NCBI RefSeq assembly: GCF_003590095.1
Contig: NC_039491.1
Location: 10,416,001-10,480,000, forward strand
Source of the DNA: Trichoplusia ni
Lineage: Eukaryota > Arthropoda > Insecta > Lepidoptera > Noctuidae
Length of the DNA stretch: 64,000 nt
Direction of reading: 5' to 3'
In this document: positions 12,897 to 25,841 of the stretch, piece after piece
Position numbering within the stretch: the first letter of the stretch is position 1
Layout: the number at the start of each line of letters is the position of its first letter
The notes under the pieces: generated by a model
Told to the model about the DNA's origin: nothing
Seen by the model: the letters and a program-made list of their open reading frames with translations, nothing else
The model's database searches: none
Made by a program: the position numbers and the translations under genes

Positions 12897-13709
12897 CGGT
12901 ACTTAAAGAAATGAATTCTAAAGAAACAATTGTGTAATGAAAGTATCATAGAAATCGAAATTACCTTATTATTTAGATTTCTATTGAAAGTATGGATTAG
13001 ATTACCACATTATTGTATCCATATTTATAATTCATTGGTTATTAGCATCCTAATGGTCTTTACATTTGAGCCAAGTGAAATAAATTATTGTTATAAAGAA
13101 ATTCAAAACATAAATTAGTATAAAAAAATAGTGTTAAAAGGTAATAAACCAAGTGCCTAATCTAGTTCACAATAAGCCATAACGGAAAAATCGAACTTTT
13201 CACAAATGATCTCTAAGCAACCTTCGACCGAGCAGCGTCGACTTGATCATTCTGACCGTATAATGTATATAAAACAGAACCGCTTTCAACGCAGTCAGAT
13301 AAGAATGCTATGTGAATCCTACCTACCACCTTCAAACCGAATTAAATCGAAAACGGTCCAGCCGTTTGACAATGAAGAGGCAGCAAACATACTTACGTAG
13401 TATACGTACCCTACAAATACACTCACTGTACTTTTGCATTTATATTAATAGCGTTTTACAGCCAATAGTTTGTCTATAGATACCTATTTATTGGCCGGCA
13501 ATCAAGCGGTGTGCATTGGATCGTTTAAAATCGGCCGCCGAACTTTGACCGTAAAAACTAGGTTGATATCGGCAACCGATTTTATTGAGTTCAAACTAAA
13601 GCCGTTTAAAATTTCGATAAAAATTTAAAAAGCAAATTCTTTTACACAGAGCCCATTTCTATAAATATATGTGCATATATTGGGGTTTTGCTACCATTAA
13701 TGAACCCCT
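12897..13709. other. AT-rich DNA, no gene seen
   Basis: The open frames at 12930-13118 and 13206-13400 on the plus strand show no motif, splice context or coding composition. Confidence 0.5.
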
Positions 13710-13880
13710 ATTTATATTATAAATGTGAATGTACGTTTGTTTGTTACGCTTTGACGCGAAAAATAATTAACCGAATTCAATTTCATTTAACTTGTACACG
13801 TGGTCTTAGAGGAAAAAGAACAAATATTATGCTTAACAGAGCTGTATACCACGCGTGCAGAGCCGCGCGCCACCGCTAGT
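13710..13880 (+). repeat. Decayed 'TTTGTTACGCTTTCACGC' repeat
   Basis: TATAAATGTGAATGTACGTT followed by TGTTTGTTACGCTTTGACGCG resembles the common lepidopteran repeat seen in other forms at 40748-40945, 45033-45140 and 46297-46440. The end GAGCCGCGCGCCACCGCTAG fits the usual 'GCGGGC...AGCTAG' end of these elements. Edges approximate. Confidence 0.4.
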
Positions 13881-14267
13881 ACAAATACAAATTCAACGCA
13901 GGTACTAAAAAAACAGGAAAAAAACTAGATTGATCGACTTACCTTAATAACTTTGCTAAAGAAAAAACGTACCAATAACATTACAAAAACAGATTAAAAT
14001 TACAATGTACGGTAACTATGGCATGCTATACGCCAAAGTAAGGTCAAAACGCAACGCAATTTGTAGCGAATAATAACAAAAGATTATCGTTTCAAATAGA
14101 CTTCTATGATAGGTCTGTAGGCAGTTGACGAGACCTAGATTATCATAATGACAGCCTGCAACCACTGCATAGCAAATGGATTCATCAATAAAATTATGAC
14201 TTATAAATTGAAGGGGTATTTTGTAAAACAATAATTGTGAATTATTAAATGATGTAACGGTTTACTC
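13881..14267. other. AT-rich DNA, no gene seen
   Basis: Nothing recognised; the minus-strand open frame at 14016-14231 lacks coding features. Confidence 0.5.
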
Positions 14268-14391
14268 ACGCGTATTTATCGGGGTAGCCCGACTAGTTTC
14301 GGACCGCGGCGGGATCAGTTCGACTCGCGATCCCGCCGCGTCTGCTCATAATTAAGGACTCCGGTTGGGTCGCGTGAATATAAATACGCGT
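14268..14391. mobile_element. GC-rich foldback element with 12-bp terminal inverted repeats
   Basis: The element is bounded by a perfect inverted repeat: ACGCGTATTTAT at 14268-14279 and ATAAATACGCGT at 14380-14391. Inside it is a perfect 12-bp stem, CGCGGCGGGATC at 14305-14316 and GATCCCGCCGCG at 14329-14340, with a 12-nt loop. It is strongly GC-rich against AT-rich flanks and has no coding capacity. This looks like a short non-autonomous foldback or MITE-like element; no second copy is visible here. Confidence 0.75.
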
Positions 14392-14836
14392 TTCTCGTTG
14401 TTTCTTGTAGACGAATATGAAATGAATGAAAATGACATTTATTACCGAAAGCGTTGGGGATCTACTTGTTCTATACGCCTAGATTTAATAGTAATTAAAT
14501 CTAAAAACTATTTTTAGTAATGGTTTGGGTGGTTTTTTACACGACGTCTAAGATTTACTTACATGTTTGGAATAAAAACTGTAAATTTCATAAGATTCCT
14601 AAAGCTGCCGTGGAAATGAAAAAGATGAAGATGAAAAGAAAACAAAGGCTAGCTCGGCATCGACCTCATATAGACTAGGATTAAGGCCAGAAAATGTTAA
14701 AGTTTATATCTTACGCATTGCAGTTTTAAACCCTAGTTTACTGCAATATTAAAGCTTGGAAACATCAGCTAAGTAACATACATATACATTACAAAGAACA
14801 ATGCCTGTACTATGAGCTTTTAAAAAGGAATGTTAG
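14392..14836. other. AT-rich DNA, no gene seen
   Basis: Nothing recognised. Confidence 0.5.
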
Positions 14837-14899
14837 AGTTGAGGAAGCGAGATGGTGCTATACAAGTTACATCAGGTGTCTCGTTTTTGCGACAGCAAC
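14837..14899. repeat. Palindromic repeat, copy A
   Basis: GTTGAGGAAGCGAGATGGTG on the left and GTGTCTCGTTTTTGCGACAG on the right are imperfect reverse complements about a central ACATCA region. This matches the layout of seven further copies between 38 and 55 kb (left arm AAGCGAGA.RGCGCTCTACA; right arm TATCTCGCTTCCACAAC). Confidence 0.6.
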
Positions 14900-17800
14900 A
14901 TACTTGCAATAAATTTCATAGTACGAGGCCAAACTCCCGTAACTCATCCCTTGGGCGCCGTATAGCAAGATAGCTAGCAATGCATGCGGTATCACCAAAC
15001 TAACAGTTTCGTTCTTAGTTATTTATTGAGAAAGAGATATGAACTAAACATCAATGTTTAAAGTAAGAAGCAAGATTTTTATTCAGAGCCATCTTCTTCT
15101 TACGTTTTTGGAATTTAGAGTTCAGAAATACGATGTAGTTACAGCTTTTCAAGGTGAGCTTCCAATGAAAAGAATTGTTATGAAAATTGAATTCAGGATT
15201 TAAAACAATGTTTTTAAAAGAGGCCAAGGAGCCGTTGGCTTTGGGAAAATGAGTTATATCCGTGTTGATTTTTTTTCTGATCTTATATCTGAAAGCATAA
15301 GACAAAGACTTAATGAGAAGGACACTAAGAAGTAGAGATGATCGATGCCTCAGTATTCATTGAAATAACTAATAATTTAGCTCAAATAATGGCCATTAAT
15401 AAAGGTCTTGTAGAAACTGGGTCAGAATGTGATTGTAGCGAACCGAAGGCCATAAGGGTAACAATACAGACCTAAGGTCTGAATTATAAATAAGTGAATA
15501 TCGTAACCGAAGTACGTCATAAGAAGTTCGGAATTTCGGCTGAATGTGAACTAGTTAATAATAAATGAACTTGCATATACGAAGTATTAATATAACTTAA
15601 AGAGGAACCGAAAATTCGTGTGGTTTAGAAGAAATTATGTTTGATCTTGGAGTAGAGAATGTTAAATGAAGGAATAGCAAAATCTTCTTCAAAAATTTAT
15701 TCAGAAGGCTTTGGTATTCATAGTGCCAGCTTCTAAATTATCTGACAGGCTGTATTGATCGAATATTGCCCTTGACAATTTCAGCTTCCAAAATTATTGA
15801 CACCTGGGTTTTCTAAAAAGGTTTTTTTTCTTCAAAAAAGGTGGGTTTTAGTGGGTTTGGCGTATTGACCATTATTTCTAGACTAGACTAGACTAAAATT
15901 ATAGTGTAAACCTAACTACAACTGTGCCGATAAAACAAGAAGTGTCACTACCTAATATGCAGATTCTTTGCTAAACTGGTTGTCTGGTTGTTTGCTAACA
16001 CAACTTAGCCTAGCTTTCACTGCATTAGCGACAGTAATCAGGTTTACTATTTTATTAAATAGACGGTAAATTACCAGTGATGGTTAGTTCGGAAATAATT
16101 TTGAAATAAATAAGAAACTACCTCGTGTATATTGAAACTATTTTATAAAATAAGTTTTTAAATGAATCTCGCAATGATACTTGTTGATAAAATAAACTTA
16201 AAAAAACATGAACTTCTGCACACATGAAAACAATATAATTATAAAAAATATTTTTTTTGGAATAAAATGCTGGCGAGCTTGTTATTAAAATTTCGTGAAG
16301 AATAAAAAATCCAGAATAATATCAGAAGACCACCACGGTAGCTAATAATAATCTACAAAATAACCCAAGTGAATGGACTGTTGGATATAACCGAATTTCA
16401 ACCCGGCTCAAGTTAAGCAACTTGTTTTGTAAACACCCGTCTAGAGTATTTAACAATGTAAAACTATTTGCAGCCAACCAAAAATAGGGCGAACTCTTGT
16501 CAAAACACTTAACTTTCCAACACGTCATGACTAGAACAAAACTTTAAACCATACTGAAAAATCCAGATAAAATTAGCGCCTGCCAAATAAGGAGTAGCAA
16601 CATGTCACACGACAGCTGATTGCCTATGATGAGATAGTTTTGAATAAGCGTTTATTCTTTTTTAAAGAACTTTCTTCCAGTATTTACTTTATTGCCCAAG
16701 ACATTATGTACATATATGTACAATTAATGACAGTGGAGAAAGCAACAGAGATATTACTAGAAAAGGGCCAGGTAGAGGCTAACTTTATAGTATTACAATG
16801 AGTTCAGTTTTATTCATATCTATGTTAGAAAAATAAATTAAATATATGTATATATTTATTGTTGCTTTGTGTAAACTTTTAATAGTTCAATGAATTTTAA
16901 CCGTGCCAGGTCCTTTATCGTCTAAAATGTGCTTGGATAATTATGCTTTAACGAGCGTGGTTGCGTGAAGACTTACTGATAACGTGGTGAAGCTAGATCG
17001 TATAATTATGACTTCAAAATACAATAACCATGTTTTTTTTTTCAATTAAATACAAGCCTATTAAATAAATAAAGTAAACTGTAAAGTGAGTGTCTTTTAA
17101 AATATTATAGATTTGAAGCAAACGTGGTGACATGGTAACATAAATCAATTAGAAGTCAGAAGTAAGTTAAATGAACAATATATATACGAAACGTAAATGG
17201 TTAACATCAATCAAGAAAATAATCCGTTATGAGGCTCGTTATATCATATTTCTTTGTCACGAATACCATGAATAATAATGGTACTAAGGTACTACCTTGA
17301 AGTACTCCAATCATGATCTACAATCAACGATAAAATAAGGAATTTTGTAATCCTGCAAACTGCAATTGATAATTAAATAGGTGTATTCAAAGCTTGTTAT
17401 ACAAAAAATATTATGCATTCAGTAATTATGTTCTTTTCATTACAGTTAACAGAGTCAAAACCTATCGACGTGTCAGAGTATACAACAAAGAACTGCTAAC
17501 ATAAAATGCATTCTTTCTCGCCAACCACATTATCCACTCGCAAAGGTTCGCCTTTGAACTTGAGTTTCCACGACTGGATACATCGTTACAACAAATCAAT
17601 AGTTACTAAAATAAACTCATAATGAATATAGAACGTGTCAGGACCAACATCAATATTGTTATAGACTCCATCTAATTTAAAGTTTTTACTATGTTTGTAG
17701 GTAATGGTAGTTTGAAAGTATGTAATGGCAATTTTATAGTTTAGGCTTTATTTTTTTGAGAATAATACCCATATCTTGTCTGTACCTTACTATAATTTCA

Positions 17801-18654
17801 GGTTTTTATTCATTGTAATGTATATTTTATGCTACAGATACTGAAAGCCTTGAAGCAGTAAAATATTTTCCCCGAATCGTATATACATTCAGTACACTCG
17901 AATCTTAGCCTAATCCCGCCAATCCGTCGCATAAAACTCATGTCAAGGACGCCGTCATCCCGCTAAGTCCACATCCCTGACAAGGTTACCTATATTGCGA
18001 AATCTATTAATATCGAAAATAGGGCAAGCCCCATTGCCGTACGTACACCGTCCTTTATCCGCATCTGTATTGCATGACGTTCAATGAATGAAGTAGTGAG
18101 CTAAAAATAGACACTGGTTGTGTGCAGGGATTAAACCTGAATGGGACACACCCCCCCACCGGCCCCTTAGTAAATAGGGCAGTGTGTCACCAGTAGCGTC
18201 ACAATCGCTGACGTCACGACGCATCCCAGGTGAAGCCGGGAAATAGGTCAGTGTGTACGTAAGCTTCAATGATTTTATAAGTGGTATATCAATGTGCTAA
18301 TGCTGGATGCCCCATAAACAAGCTGCCTACGTCAGTTGCTGGTTGAACAGAAACTGTTTGGCTATCACAAGGATATTTATAAGTAAATCGTTATTAGGAA
18401 TTTATGTAACGTATAATTGTTTGGAACAATAAGGCATTGTACGACGGGTCTATCATAGAATATTAATAGCATTCGTATAAAATATTTAGAATTTCATTTC
18501 TGGACGCCTAATGACTGGAACACATGTCTGTGAATGATAACATTATTGTCTTTACTATACAATGATTTAATTTGTTGAAGACAATGGCATTTATTTAAAG
18601 CCTTGATTATTTTTTCCATTATTGTGAAATACGATTTTTAATTATTTTGTCAGG
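14900..18654. other. AT-rich DNA, no gene seen
   Basis: No supported gene in 3.7 kb. A small (GACTA)n run lies near 15880-15895. The patch 18090-18260 is GC-richer and holds a minus-strand open frame of 62 codons with no motif. Confidence 0.5.
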
Positions 18655-18725
18655 ACGGTCGATTTGTATGATCCACGACCGATTGTTCTGAATCTAGGTG
18701 ACTTGATCATAGACTTGATTTTTTG
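18655..18725 (+). repeat. SINE body fragment
   Basis: ATTTGTATGATCCACGACCG followed by TTGTTCTGAATCTAGGTGA corresponds to the region just after the tRNA-like part of the SINE at 37263-37480 (ACAATGATCCGGAAACACTTGTTCTAAGTCTG). The tRNA-like head is missing. Confidence 0.45.
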
Positions 18726-20683
18726 TTAAAACCCCACGAAGCAAGGTTAGAATTCAGTATCCGAGTATTGCTTTGTAGTCCTTAGTATAGTAGGTCTTAA
18801 AAAGAAAGGTGACAAGTATTTTATACTATTAGACGCAAATTAACTGAAAAACTGTAATCGGCCTGTTTTATTCAATGGGAAACCAAAGCAGCTAGTTACT
18901 GGACGATTTTTTAAAATTACTCAATCGAGGCTCATGACTAATCCAGTCTTCGAATTATCTAGAATTTCGTTTGTAATAGCAATCGCGACATTTTCACGTA
19001 TTTCTAGGAACTCAAACTATTTATCCATCGATTTTATTAGTCAAATGAAAGTAATAGTTTTCGGAATTAATACACGAATAATTTAGAATGGTTACTTAGA
19101 ATTAAGTTTAAATTAAACATAGCTGTATTGTGTTTCCTTTAAGACAGACATGCTAATATTGGGTCGGCCAACACGTGGATATAGTTAACAAAGCAGATAG
19201 CAATAACATAATATCAGCCTATATACATACGTCCCACTGCGGGTAAAGACCTCTTCCCGTATAACTTTGACCTGCACATCTTGCATACAAATCCATGCAT
19301 GTAACCGCAAAGCAGATGAATTGATCATTAAAAGGATAATTAATGGGTGACAATAAAATGTATCAAACTTGCAAGCCTGGATGTTTCGTTGTATATTTAT
19401 GTCAACTGAATATATGGTATTAACAAGAGAGGGTTACACTATTATTAGACAAAAATAGATGACAACTAGCTGATTTAATTTATTGTTGAATGACGTTGTA
19501 TTTCAATTAATAAAAATAACAATTATAACATCCATGCTCATTCTAAAGTTTTATATTTCTTCGTCATCAGTATGTGCAGTGACTGCGTCATGCTTCATTC
19601 AAAACGGAATGAGCGTGAAGATAAGAGCTTCAATCTACTACAATACAGTAAGATATTTTAGCACGTGAGTCTACCAAGAAAGATTATAATTTTAAGTTCA
19701 ATGGAATTGAAGGCGAAACTAAATAGATTGATACGAGTATGTTAATATAAAAGGTGTCCGAACCGATTTCCGTCATAACGGCTAGTGTTACAAGAGACTA
19801 GCCCGCAGAAAATATTATAGTGCACAAGCGAATACACAAACACCGGTGCACTGTACAGTTATTTACTCTCACCGATGGGTCTCAATCACCGGGCAGGCAT
19901 CAAAACTAGATCCACCTTTTTTGTGCCTTCCAAAACACTCAAAAGGTGTTTTTTTTAAACAGTAAATTTTTGAAAAGCTGGTGCATGATTTTACTTGAAA
20001 CCTTTTTTTTGGCAGGACCCTACCAAAGATAACTAAATCAAAAATAATTGCTTTCAGCAAGAATAGTTTGTTTTCCGACATCCGACTTACAAATTAAAAT
20101 TAATCTCGTTAAAGATCTATCAATACTTAAACCTCTTTAGAAACGACTTCATCAACTTCAAACTATAGAGTACCCAGTGGTGCAGTTCCAAAGACTCTTA
20201 AATCGTCTTAAAAGAGATTCCGTGTAGCCGATCTATATGCAAGCAAAGTTAACCCCATCCCGTGACTTGGCTGCCTTCCAACTGTCCCGATGCTATGTCT
20301 TTTTACATTAAAGCGCGGGGAGGCAGACGATGTCGCCAACAGAAATGCGGTCCTCTTAAATATTATTTTGGTTTTTGTGGATCACGTATCCACGATGTTA
20401 GTAACGATTTAGAACGTCTTTGGATTTGGAAAGTAATGGAATTTATAAACCGATGAAGTATGAAACACTCACAACCTGCTTACATACAAACGTTATAAAT
20501 ATTAAAAAAAATAATAGGAACCTCCATCTTCTAACCATGTTGTAAATAACGTAAGCCGTTATTTTAGATGGGTGTTAAATAGGTATGAAGAAGGTAGGTA
20601 CAAGAACGAATTTTATGTTTTTGTTGTCATTAAATTAAATCAATAATCACCATTATCAGGATCAAAAGAGACTATGTCCCATA
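18726..20683. other. AT-rich DNA with a small repeat patch
   Basis: No supported gene. The patch 19215-19260 (ATACGTCCCACTGCGGGTAA, then AGACCTCTTCCCG) matches a familiar lepidopteran interspersed motif ('CGTCCCACTGCTGGGCA...GCCTCCTCTC'). Confidence 0.45.
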
Positions 20684-20760
20684 AGACCGCTAAATGCGAG
20701 TCGGACTTGCGACACTCAAAGTTCATTACAAACAGGATGAAAAACAAATTACATTAAAAC
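20684..20760. repeat. Decayed interspersed repeat fragment
   Basis: CATAAGACCGCTAAATGCGA followed by GTCGGACTTGCGACACTCAA is a common lepidopteran motif belonging to the same broad family as the 'TACGGAACCCT' fragments. Only one end is preserved. Confidence 0.4.
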
Positions 20761-20862
20761 CATAAATAAATGAGAAATGAGAGTCATGGTCCAAAATATG
20801 CCTTGATTGTTAATAAAAACCGTGAGAACTAAATCAATGACAAGTGCAATGGTCATCTATAC

Positions 20863-21121
20863 TTCTATATACTAATATATAAAGCTGAAGAGTTTGTTTG
20901 TTTGTTTGTTTGAACACGCTAATCTCAGAAACTACTGGTCCAAATTGAAAAATTCTTTTTGTGTTGAATAGACCATTCATCGAGGAAGGCTTTAGGCTAT
21001 ATATCATCACGCTGCGACTAATAGGAGCGAAGATACAATGGAAAATGTGAAAAATACAGGGCTGGTATAAATCATAACTTATATCTTCTACCCACGGGGA
21101 CGAAGTCGCGGGCAACAGCTA
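20863..21121 (-). repeat. 'GTTGCCCGCGACTTCG' repeat, copy 2
   Basis: Reverse-oriented copy: begins ACTTCTATATACTAATATAT with a (GTTT)n run and ends GACGAAGTCGCGGGCAACAG on the plus strand. It aligns along its length with the copies at 7357-7605 and 47775-48031. The minus-strand open frame inside it (20834-21115) is repeat sequence, not a gene. Confidence 0.8.
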
Positions 21122-24100
21122 ATTTCTGATATTGAATTAAGTAACAAAATAAAGTATAATTTATTTTTAAAACTTAGAATAATATTTTATAGCCCAAGGT
21201 CCGACTTGGTTCCGTTTAATTCTTCGGTAACAGTACCCTAAAAGCAAAGACTTTATTTTGTTAAGGAATACTAAGAACAAAACCCAGTAACTTCATTTAA
21301 CAAAAGTTTTGACTAATAGAAATCGCAAGAGCACCATTGAAATTCAGGCATTGTCTTCATAACGAGAAGTCAACAAAACAGTGAAAATGCACAAGCCAAT
21401 GAGAAGTAGGTCATAGCTTGCTTATTTAAAAAAAAAGATGCGACTCTACTTTAATGTGGTACTTAATGTTTGCTCTGCATACTGGCATGATGAGCTCGGA
21501 TGAAATGAGGTCTTGCCACAAAGGTAACATAGGTGAGCCCGCAGAGTCTGTGACGTAACGGTTTCGGAGGTTCCGCGCCAAAAGGTGGATAGATAAGACT
21601 TATGTAATACAGGTCTTTAAGATACTCTTAGCGTTCCGATGTTCGGTAATGTTATGTTCCTGTGTACGAAGGTAGCGGAATTTATGTACAGATATTTTTA
21701 AGGCTTATCATTGGCGTTTGGAATGTATGAAAGTAAGTTTCTTTTATTTTCCACAAGTCAATCATGATTTTGAAGTCTGGGTCATGGTGTTCATCGGAAA
21801 TTGCAGAAAGGTTTCTTCATCCTCTTTACCTTTGTCGATGAAAGTAAAAAAAAGCAGGTAAACAAGATAAAGATATTTTTTTCTTGAAGTAAATTTCAGT
21901 GGTAAAATCGTGTGATTTTTACGAAATACGTTTGATCGTAATTAATTTTAGTCTGTATGTGTGTCTTGCGAAACGTGGGAAATATTTATAACGCTTTGGA
22001 CTGTGGAGATGGCAGAAAGGCGGGAATTACGCAGGTGTGAAGTTATTGTTCACAAGTTACACTGTCGCGTTGTATTACTACGTCCAGTAATTCGTGTTTA
22101 ACTTCTCAGTAATATTGGAATGTCATAGGCTAGACTTGATAATCGCGGTAGTATGCATCGCGTTCCTGGTTTCAGATACAAAGGCTAAGCACTCCAGTAG
22201 TTTTATCCGGTATATCTCTCCGCCTACCCAGGGGCGGCGAAAGTCCGTGAAGGCTTTCCCGGGTAAAAAAATGACTAGACCAAATCGGGTTTGATGAATT
22301 GTGTAGAAAAACATCACAAATACATATACATACACACATTCTTTTTCTGTTTAGTTTTACAATTTTTTACATGTGTACATTCCTTCAGGGTGTCACTAAG
22401 TTTTATGAAAATTGGTCCAGATTTTTGGATCGTTACTTCGTATTTTAAGTTTACGATACACTAAAATGGTTTTCCCAATGAACTACTCTGTTTACTAATG
22501 TAATTTTACATACCGCAAAAGAAATAAAATCGTAGAACGAGGAAATCTGTACATCGCGATCAGAAGAATCTTTGCTGCGTGGTCTTCTAACGATATGGAA
22601 GCCAAAAATATTTTTATTTCACCACATTTCGACACAAGCATTGAACATCTTAGTGCGGGAGTCGTTTAAAAAAATTATCTGTGCGTTTGTATGCGATGTT
22701 CTCAGCAACGGCTGATCCAATTCAATTGTGTTTTGTATTTATTAGGGCTAACTTTACACACCCGTTAGTGTTTGTTTCATGTCCATCAGTTAATAAATAA
22801 TAAAAGTTATGCTAATTAAAAAAAACTGATCTTTGTACATTAGATATCCAAAAAATACTGCCTAAAAGGCACCCGAATGAAGTTGCTAGCAGAGCTAGTA
22901 ATGTTGGTATGTTTTTGCTCGCAGGAAATAATTTTCGATTGTTGAGGTTCTTTTATAATTATGTATGTTTTGACAGTCAATTATATTATTTTTTATATTT
23001 AATTTACTTTCAAGTGCATGGTGTTGATCATTTTGTGACCATTAATTATATTAACTAACACGTATATAATTTTAAAAAAAACGTCGACAACTTTAGCATC
23101 ATTAAAATACTCGTACATTCTAATTAACTTGACAGATCGATATTATTAAGGGGCTCTACACAAACACTTAGAAACTAAGCTATTAATTTCTAATGAATTT
23201 ATGTAGGTACTACATAAAATATTAAATTAATTATGATGAATTATTTTTAACTAACCACCCTAAACTCTACACGGCTTACTCTCCTATCACATAAAAAAAC
23301 ATTCTCAAAAACATATAAGAACTCCTTAAAACTGGTAATCAAATAAACTGCACGCCTCACACCCCTACGGTACCGCTGACATTGGCCTTACGTACAACCC
23401 AACACAATCAATACAACTTGTAAAAGTATATTACAAAGGAAACAAAAGGATTACTCACATACTATGACAGGAAAGCTGAATGAAACACAAGACACTGTAG
23501 GGCTAAGACCGCGAACGTTACACACAAATGTTAATACAATAAAATATTAGGAAGAAATCTACAGTAACTATCTACCGACAACTAGTGGCCGCCCATTTTG
23601 TCTCCTGTCAATTTATTTTCATGTTGCCAGAACAAAAAAGGAGAGTTTTCAGGCGTTCGAAAACTGCGCGTGGAAATGCTTTGGCAGGCAAAATTATGTT
23701 TGTTGGTTTGAGATTAGTTTGATGGTAAGTTACTCAAGGTTTTGGGTCTTACTTAATTAGTGTAAGTGTTAAGAGATCAGCTGTTTATATTATTATAAAA
23801 TCCTTAAAAGAAATTGTTGAAGAGGATTTGTTGTTTCAGTTGAACGTGTTTCAGTTTTTTTTTGTTTTCTTTTATATCCAGAAACTTTACATATCCGCTC
23901 TTAAGTCATACAACTAAGAAAACGTTAAATCTTTTATGGAATATGCCTAAACTTTAACATGAACTAATTTTCCTTGATGGTTCTGCGAGAAAATCGTATA
24001 CACGCCATTTTCTGGTACTAGTACCGCCACCTTGCGGATTTATCACGAAATGGTTGAGGAAAATATTTTCCGTAAGGCTTTGCGTAGTAAGCGGCGTGGT

Positions 24101-24353
24101 TAAAAAGTAGGCATTATACTGTTACTCGTAGTTCCTAATAACTTGAATAGATGTCGCTACTTGCCTGGTATTGAGTAGGCTTTATCCACCGTTGCAAAAA
24201 GATGGGTGTTGTTGGGTTAAGTATGTTTTACTGGTTACACTTAATTGTTTTCGAAACTTAAGAATGCTTTACAAAATTAAACACAAATAATATCATTCTT
24301 ATGCTAAGGTCAGTTCCTACAAGACTAGAAAAAGACAAATAACACACAAACTT
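21122..24353. other. Mostly AT-rich DNA, no gene supported
   Basis: No complete gene recognised. The stretch 21485-21545 (plus strand) has a short coding-like run ending in AAAGGTAACA, a possible splice donor, but no partner exon was found. The stretch 22200-22290 is GC-richer and looks like a repeat scrap. Region 23580-23700 holds GC-richer unique sequence without a long frame. Confidence 0.45.
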
Positions 24354-24355
24354 GT

Positions 24356-24361
24356 TTTAAT
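24356..24361 (-). terminator. Possible poly(A) signal ATTAAA
   Basis: ATTAAA on the minus strand, about 16 bases after the stop of the 85-residue gene at 24377-24634. It is the common weaker variant of AATAAA. No AATAAA lies closer. Confidence 0.35.
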
Positions 24362-24376
24362 AATCAAATAACAATG

Positions 24377-24634
24377 TTACTGAACAGGACGAGCTTTAAG
24401 AGTGAAATTTGGGAAGATGTAGAGTTTGGCGACATCGAAGCGGCGGTGAGTGCAGAAGGCGTCATACTGGTCGTAGGCCAGCTTGGACCCGATGAAAGAG
24501 ACGGCGAATATACACACGAGGAGGAGGGCACACACAGTGGGGCAGAGGATGGCACCTAACTTGCTGGCGCGGTCCGTCCTGATGGACCCTAGCTCGGAGT
24601 CGGTGATGCTGTGCCGTTCCGATCCTTTTGTCAT
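24377..24634 (-). CDS. Small single-pass membrane protein, 85 aa
   Basis: Unrecognised family. The frame uses G/C at third positions much more than the flanks, and TTGTTTTACAG, a good splice acceptor, ends two bases before the ATG, so an upstream untranslated exon is likely. Residues 1-24 are hydrophilic and basic (with RTDRASK near 19-25), residues 25-49 form one hydrophobic span containing three cysteines, and residues 50-85 form a tail ending YIFPNFTLKARP. The positive residues before the span suggest a cytoplasmic N-terminus. The tail holds an N-glycosylation sequon (NFT) and one cysteine. Its layout and the RTDxxS motif resemble the plus-strand gene at 27019-27781, which suggests a diverged relative; that is inference. 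Protein location and function are unknown. Confidence 0.7.
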   Translation of the reverse strand: MTKGSERHSITDSELGSIRTDRASKLGAILCPTVCALLLVCIFAVSFIGSKLAYDQYDAFCTHRRFDVAKLYIFPNFTLKARPVQ

Positions 24635-24639
24635 TACTG

Positions 24640-25523
24640 TAAAACAAGGTCGTGATTGAATTAAACCTCATGGTGGATTTAGTAGTTTCCATCGTGATGG
24701 TTTCGTATTTCTGTTAAGCATAGTTCATTTAAGCGGGATGTCAATAAATGGAATGTACCAGAGCTTACACTAGCATCACCTTTTTAAGGAACATATTAGA
24801 AAAAATAGATTTGTAAAATGCACTTATTCCATCCAAAAATCCATTATTAGGGAATTGGTACTTTTACTAAGTCGCACTGTTTCACTGTCGTACAAATACT
24901 TTAAATTATTTATTTCAGTCGGCTTTAGGAGCTGTAATACAACTATAAACACTTTCTTCCAACCATATCCCAGTTTAAAAAGACATTTTTTGATCATTAA
25001 AAGTAGTTTAGCCCATTGGTGGTGTATAGCAATTTTAAATATTTGTTTTTGATAGAGTAGTTCTACATTATATATAACACTTACTTTTTCTGTACCTTTT
25101 ATTTAATTTATTTTATGAAAATAATACAGTTTCGTGAAAAAAGATGCTTGTACAAAAAAGACAATGTCACTGTTCTTTTTAAATTATTGTAACTTTTTTT
25201 TTGGTTCAGAGAAGAGGAACAGTTTGTGCGTGCGTTTATGATTGTTCATAGACGGATTTGTTTATGAAAGAAGTTTATATGTATATGTCCATATATTCCC
25301 TGTATATTTTTAAATGGTCCAAGCTGACTGTATGGAGACTACGGAATAGGGATATTGCAAATATTATAGCAAAGTCTTGTGAAGAGTTCGACCAGATAAT
25401 GGTAAAAAAAATGATAATTAGTGTACACAACACCCTAACTTACCATCTTATCTGTATCAAGCGCATAGTTGATAAAACATATTTTATTTTAATTTACCTC
25501 TGAATCTTAAATATCAAATTTAT
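24640..25523. other. AT-rich DNA, no gene seen
   Basis: On the minus strand this would hold the 5' intron of the gene at 24377-24634. No upstream exon was identified. Confidence 0.45.
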
Positions 25524-25841
25524 AGGCTGCGTTTCCACCAACGATGTGCGAGGGAAATGTCTTGTAGGGATGTTTAGCTGTGCTGTGAAAATGTGTCGCT
25601 TCCATCAAAATGCGTGTAACGACGATACGAGGCGATGCAAGGTGTATCAGGGAAAACTCCTTTTATAGCCTTAGAATGTCGGAAACACATCGCTTGTTTA
25701 ATATGGGCAAAAATCGAGGTTTTTTGGGCCATTACTACCGGAGTATTCTTTACCGCGGCAAGACAAGCGAGTCAATACTATTGGTTTTTTAGCACATTCC
25801 TCGCTACGTATCCTCGAACATCTCCGATAGATACGCAGCCT
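25524..25841. mobile_element. MITE-like element with inverted ends, 318 bp
   Basis: Ends AGGCTGCGT (25524-25532) and ACGCAGCCT (25833-25841) are perfect 9-bp inverted repeats. The similarity continues inward imperfectly for about 30 bp (GATGTGCGAGG on the left, CCTCGAACATC on the right). The left-end sequence GGCTGCGTTTCCACCAACGA is one commonly seen in lepidopteran interspersed elements. No transposase is present. The right end is followed by TTAA and the left is preceded by TATA, so a TTAA target is possible but not shown. Confidence 0.7.
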
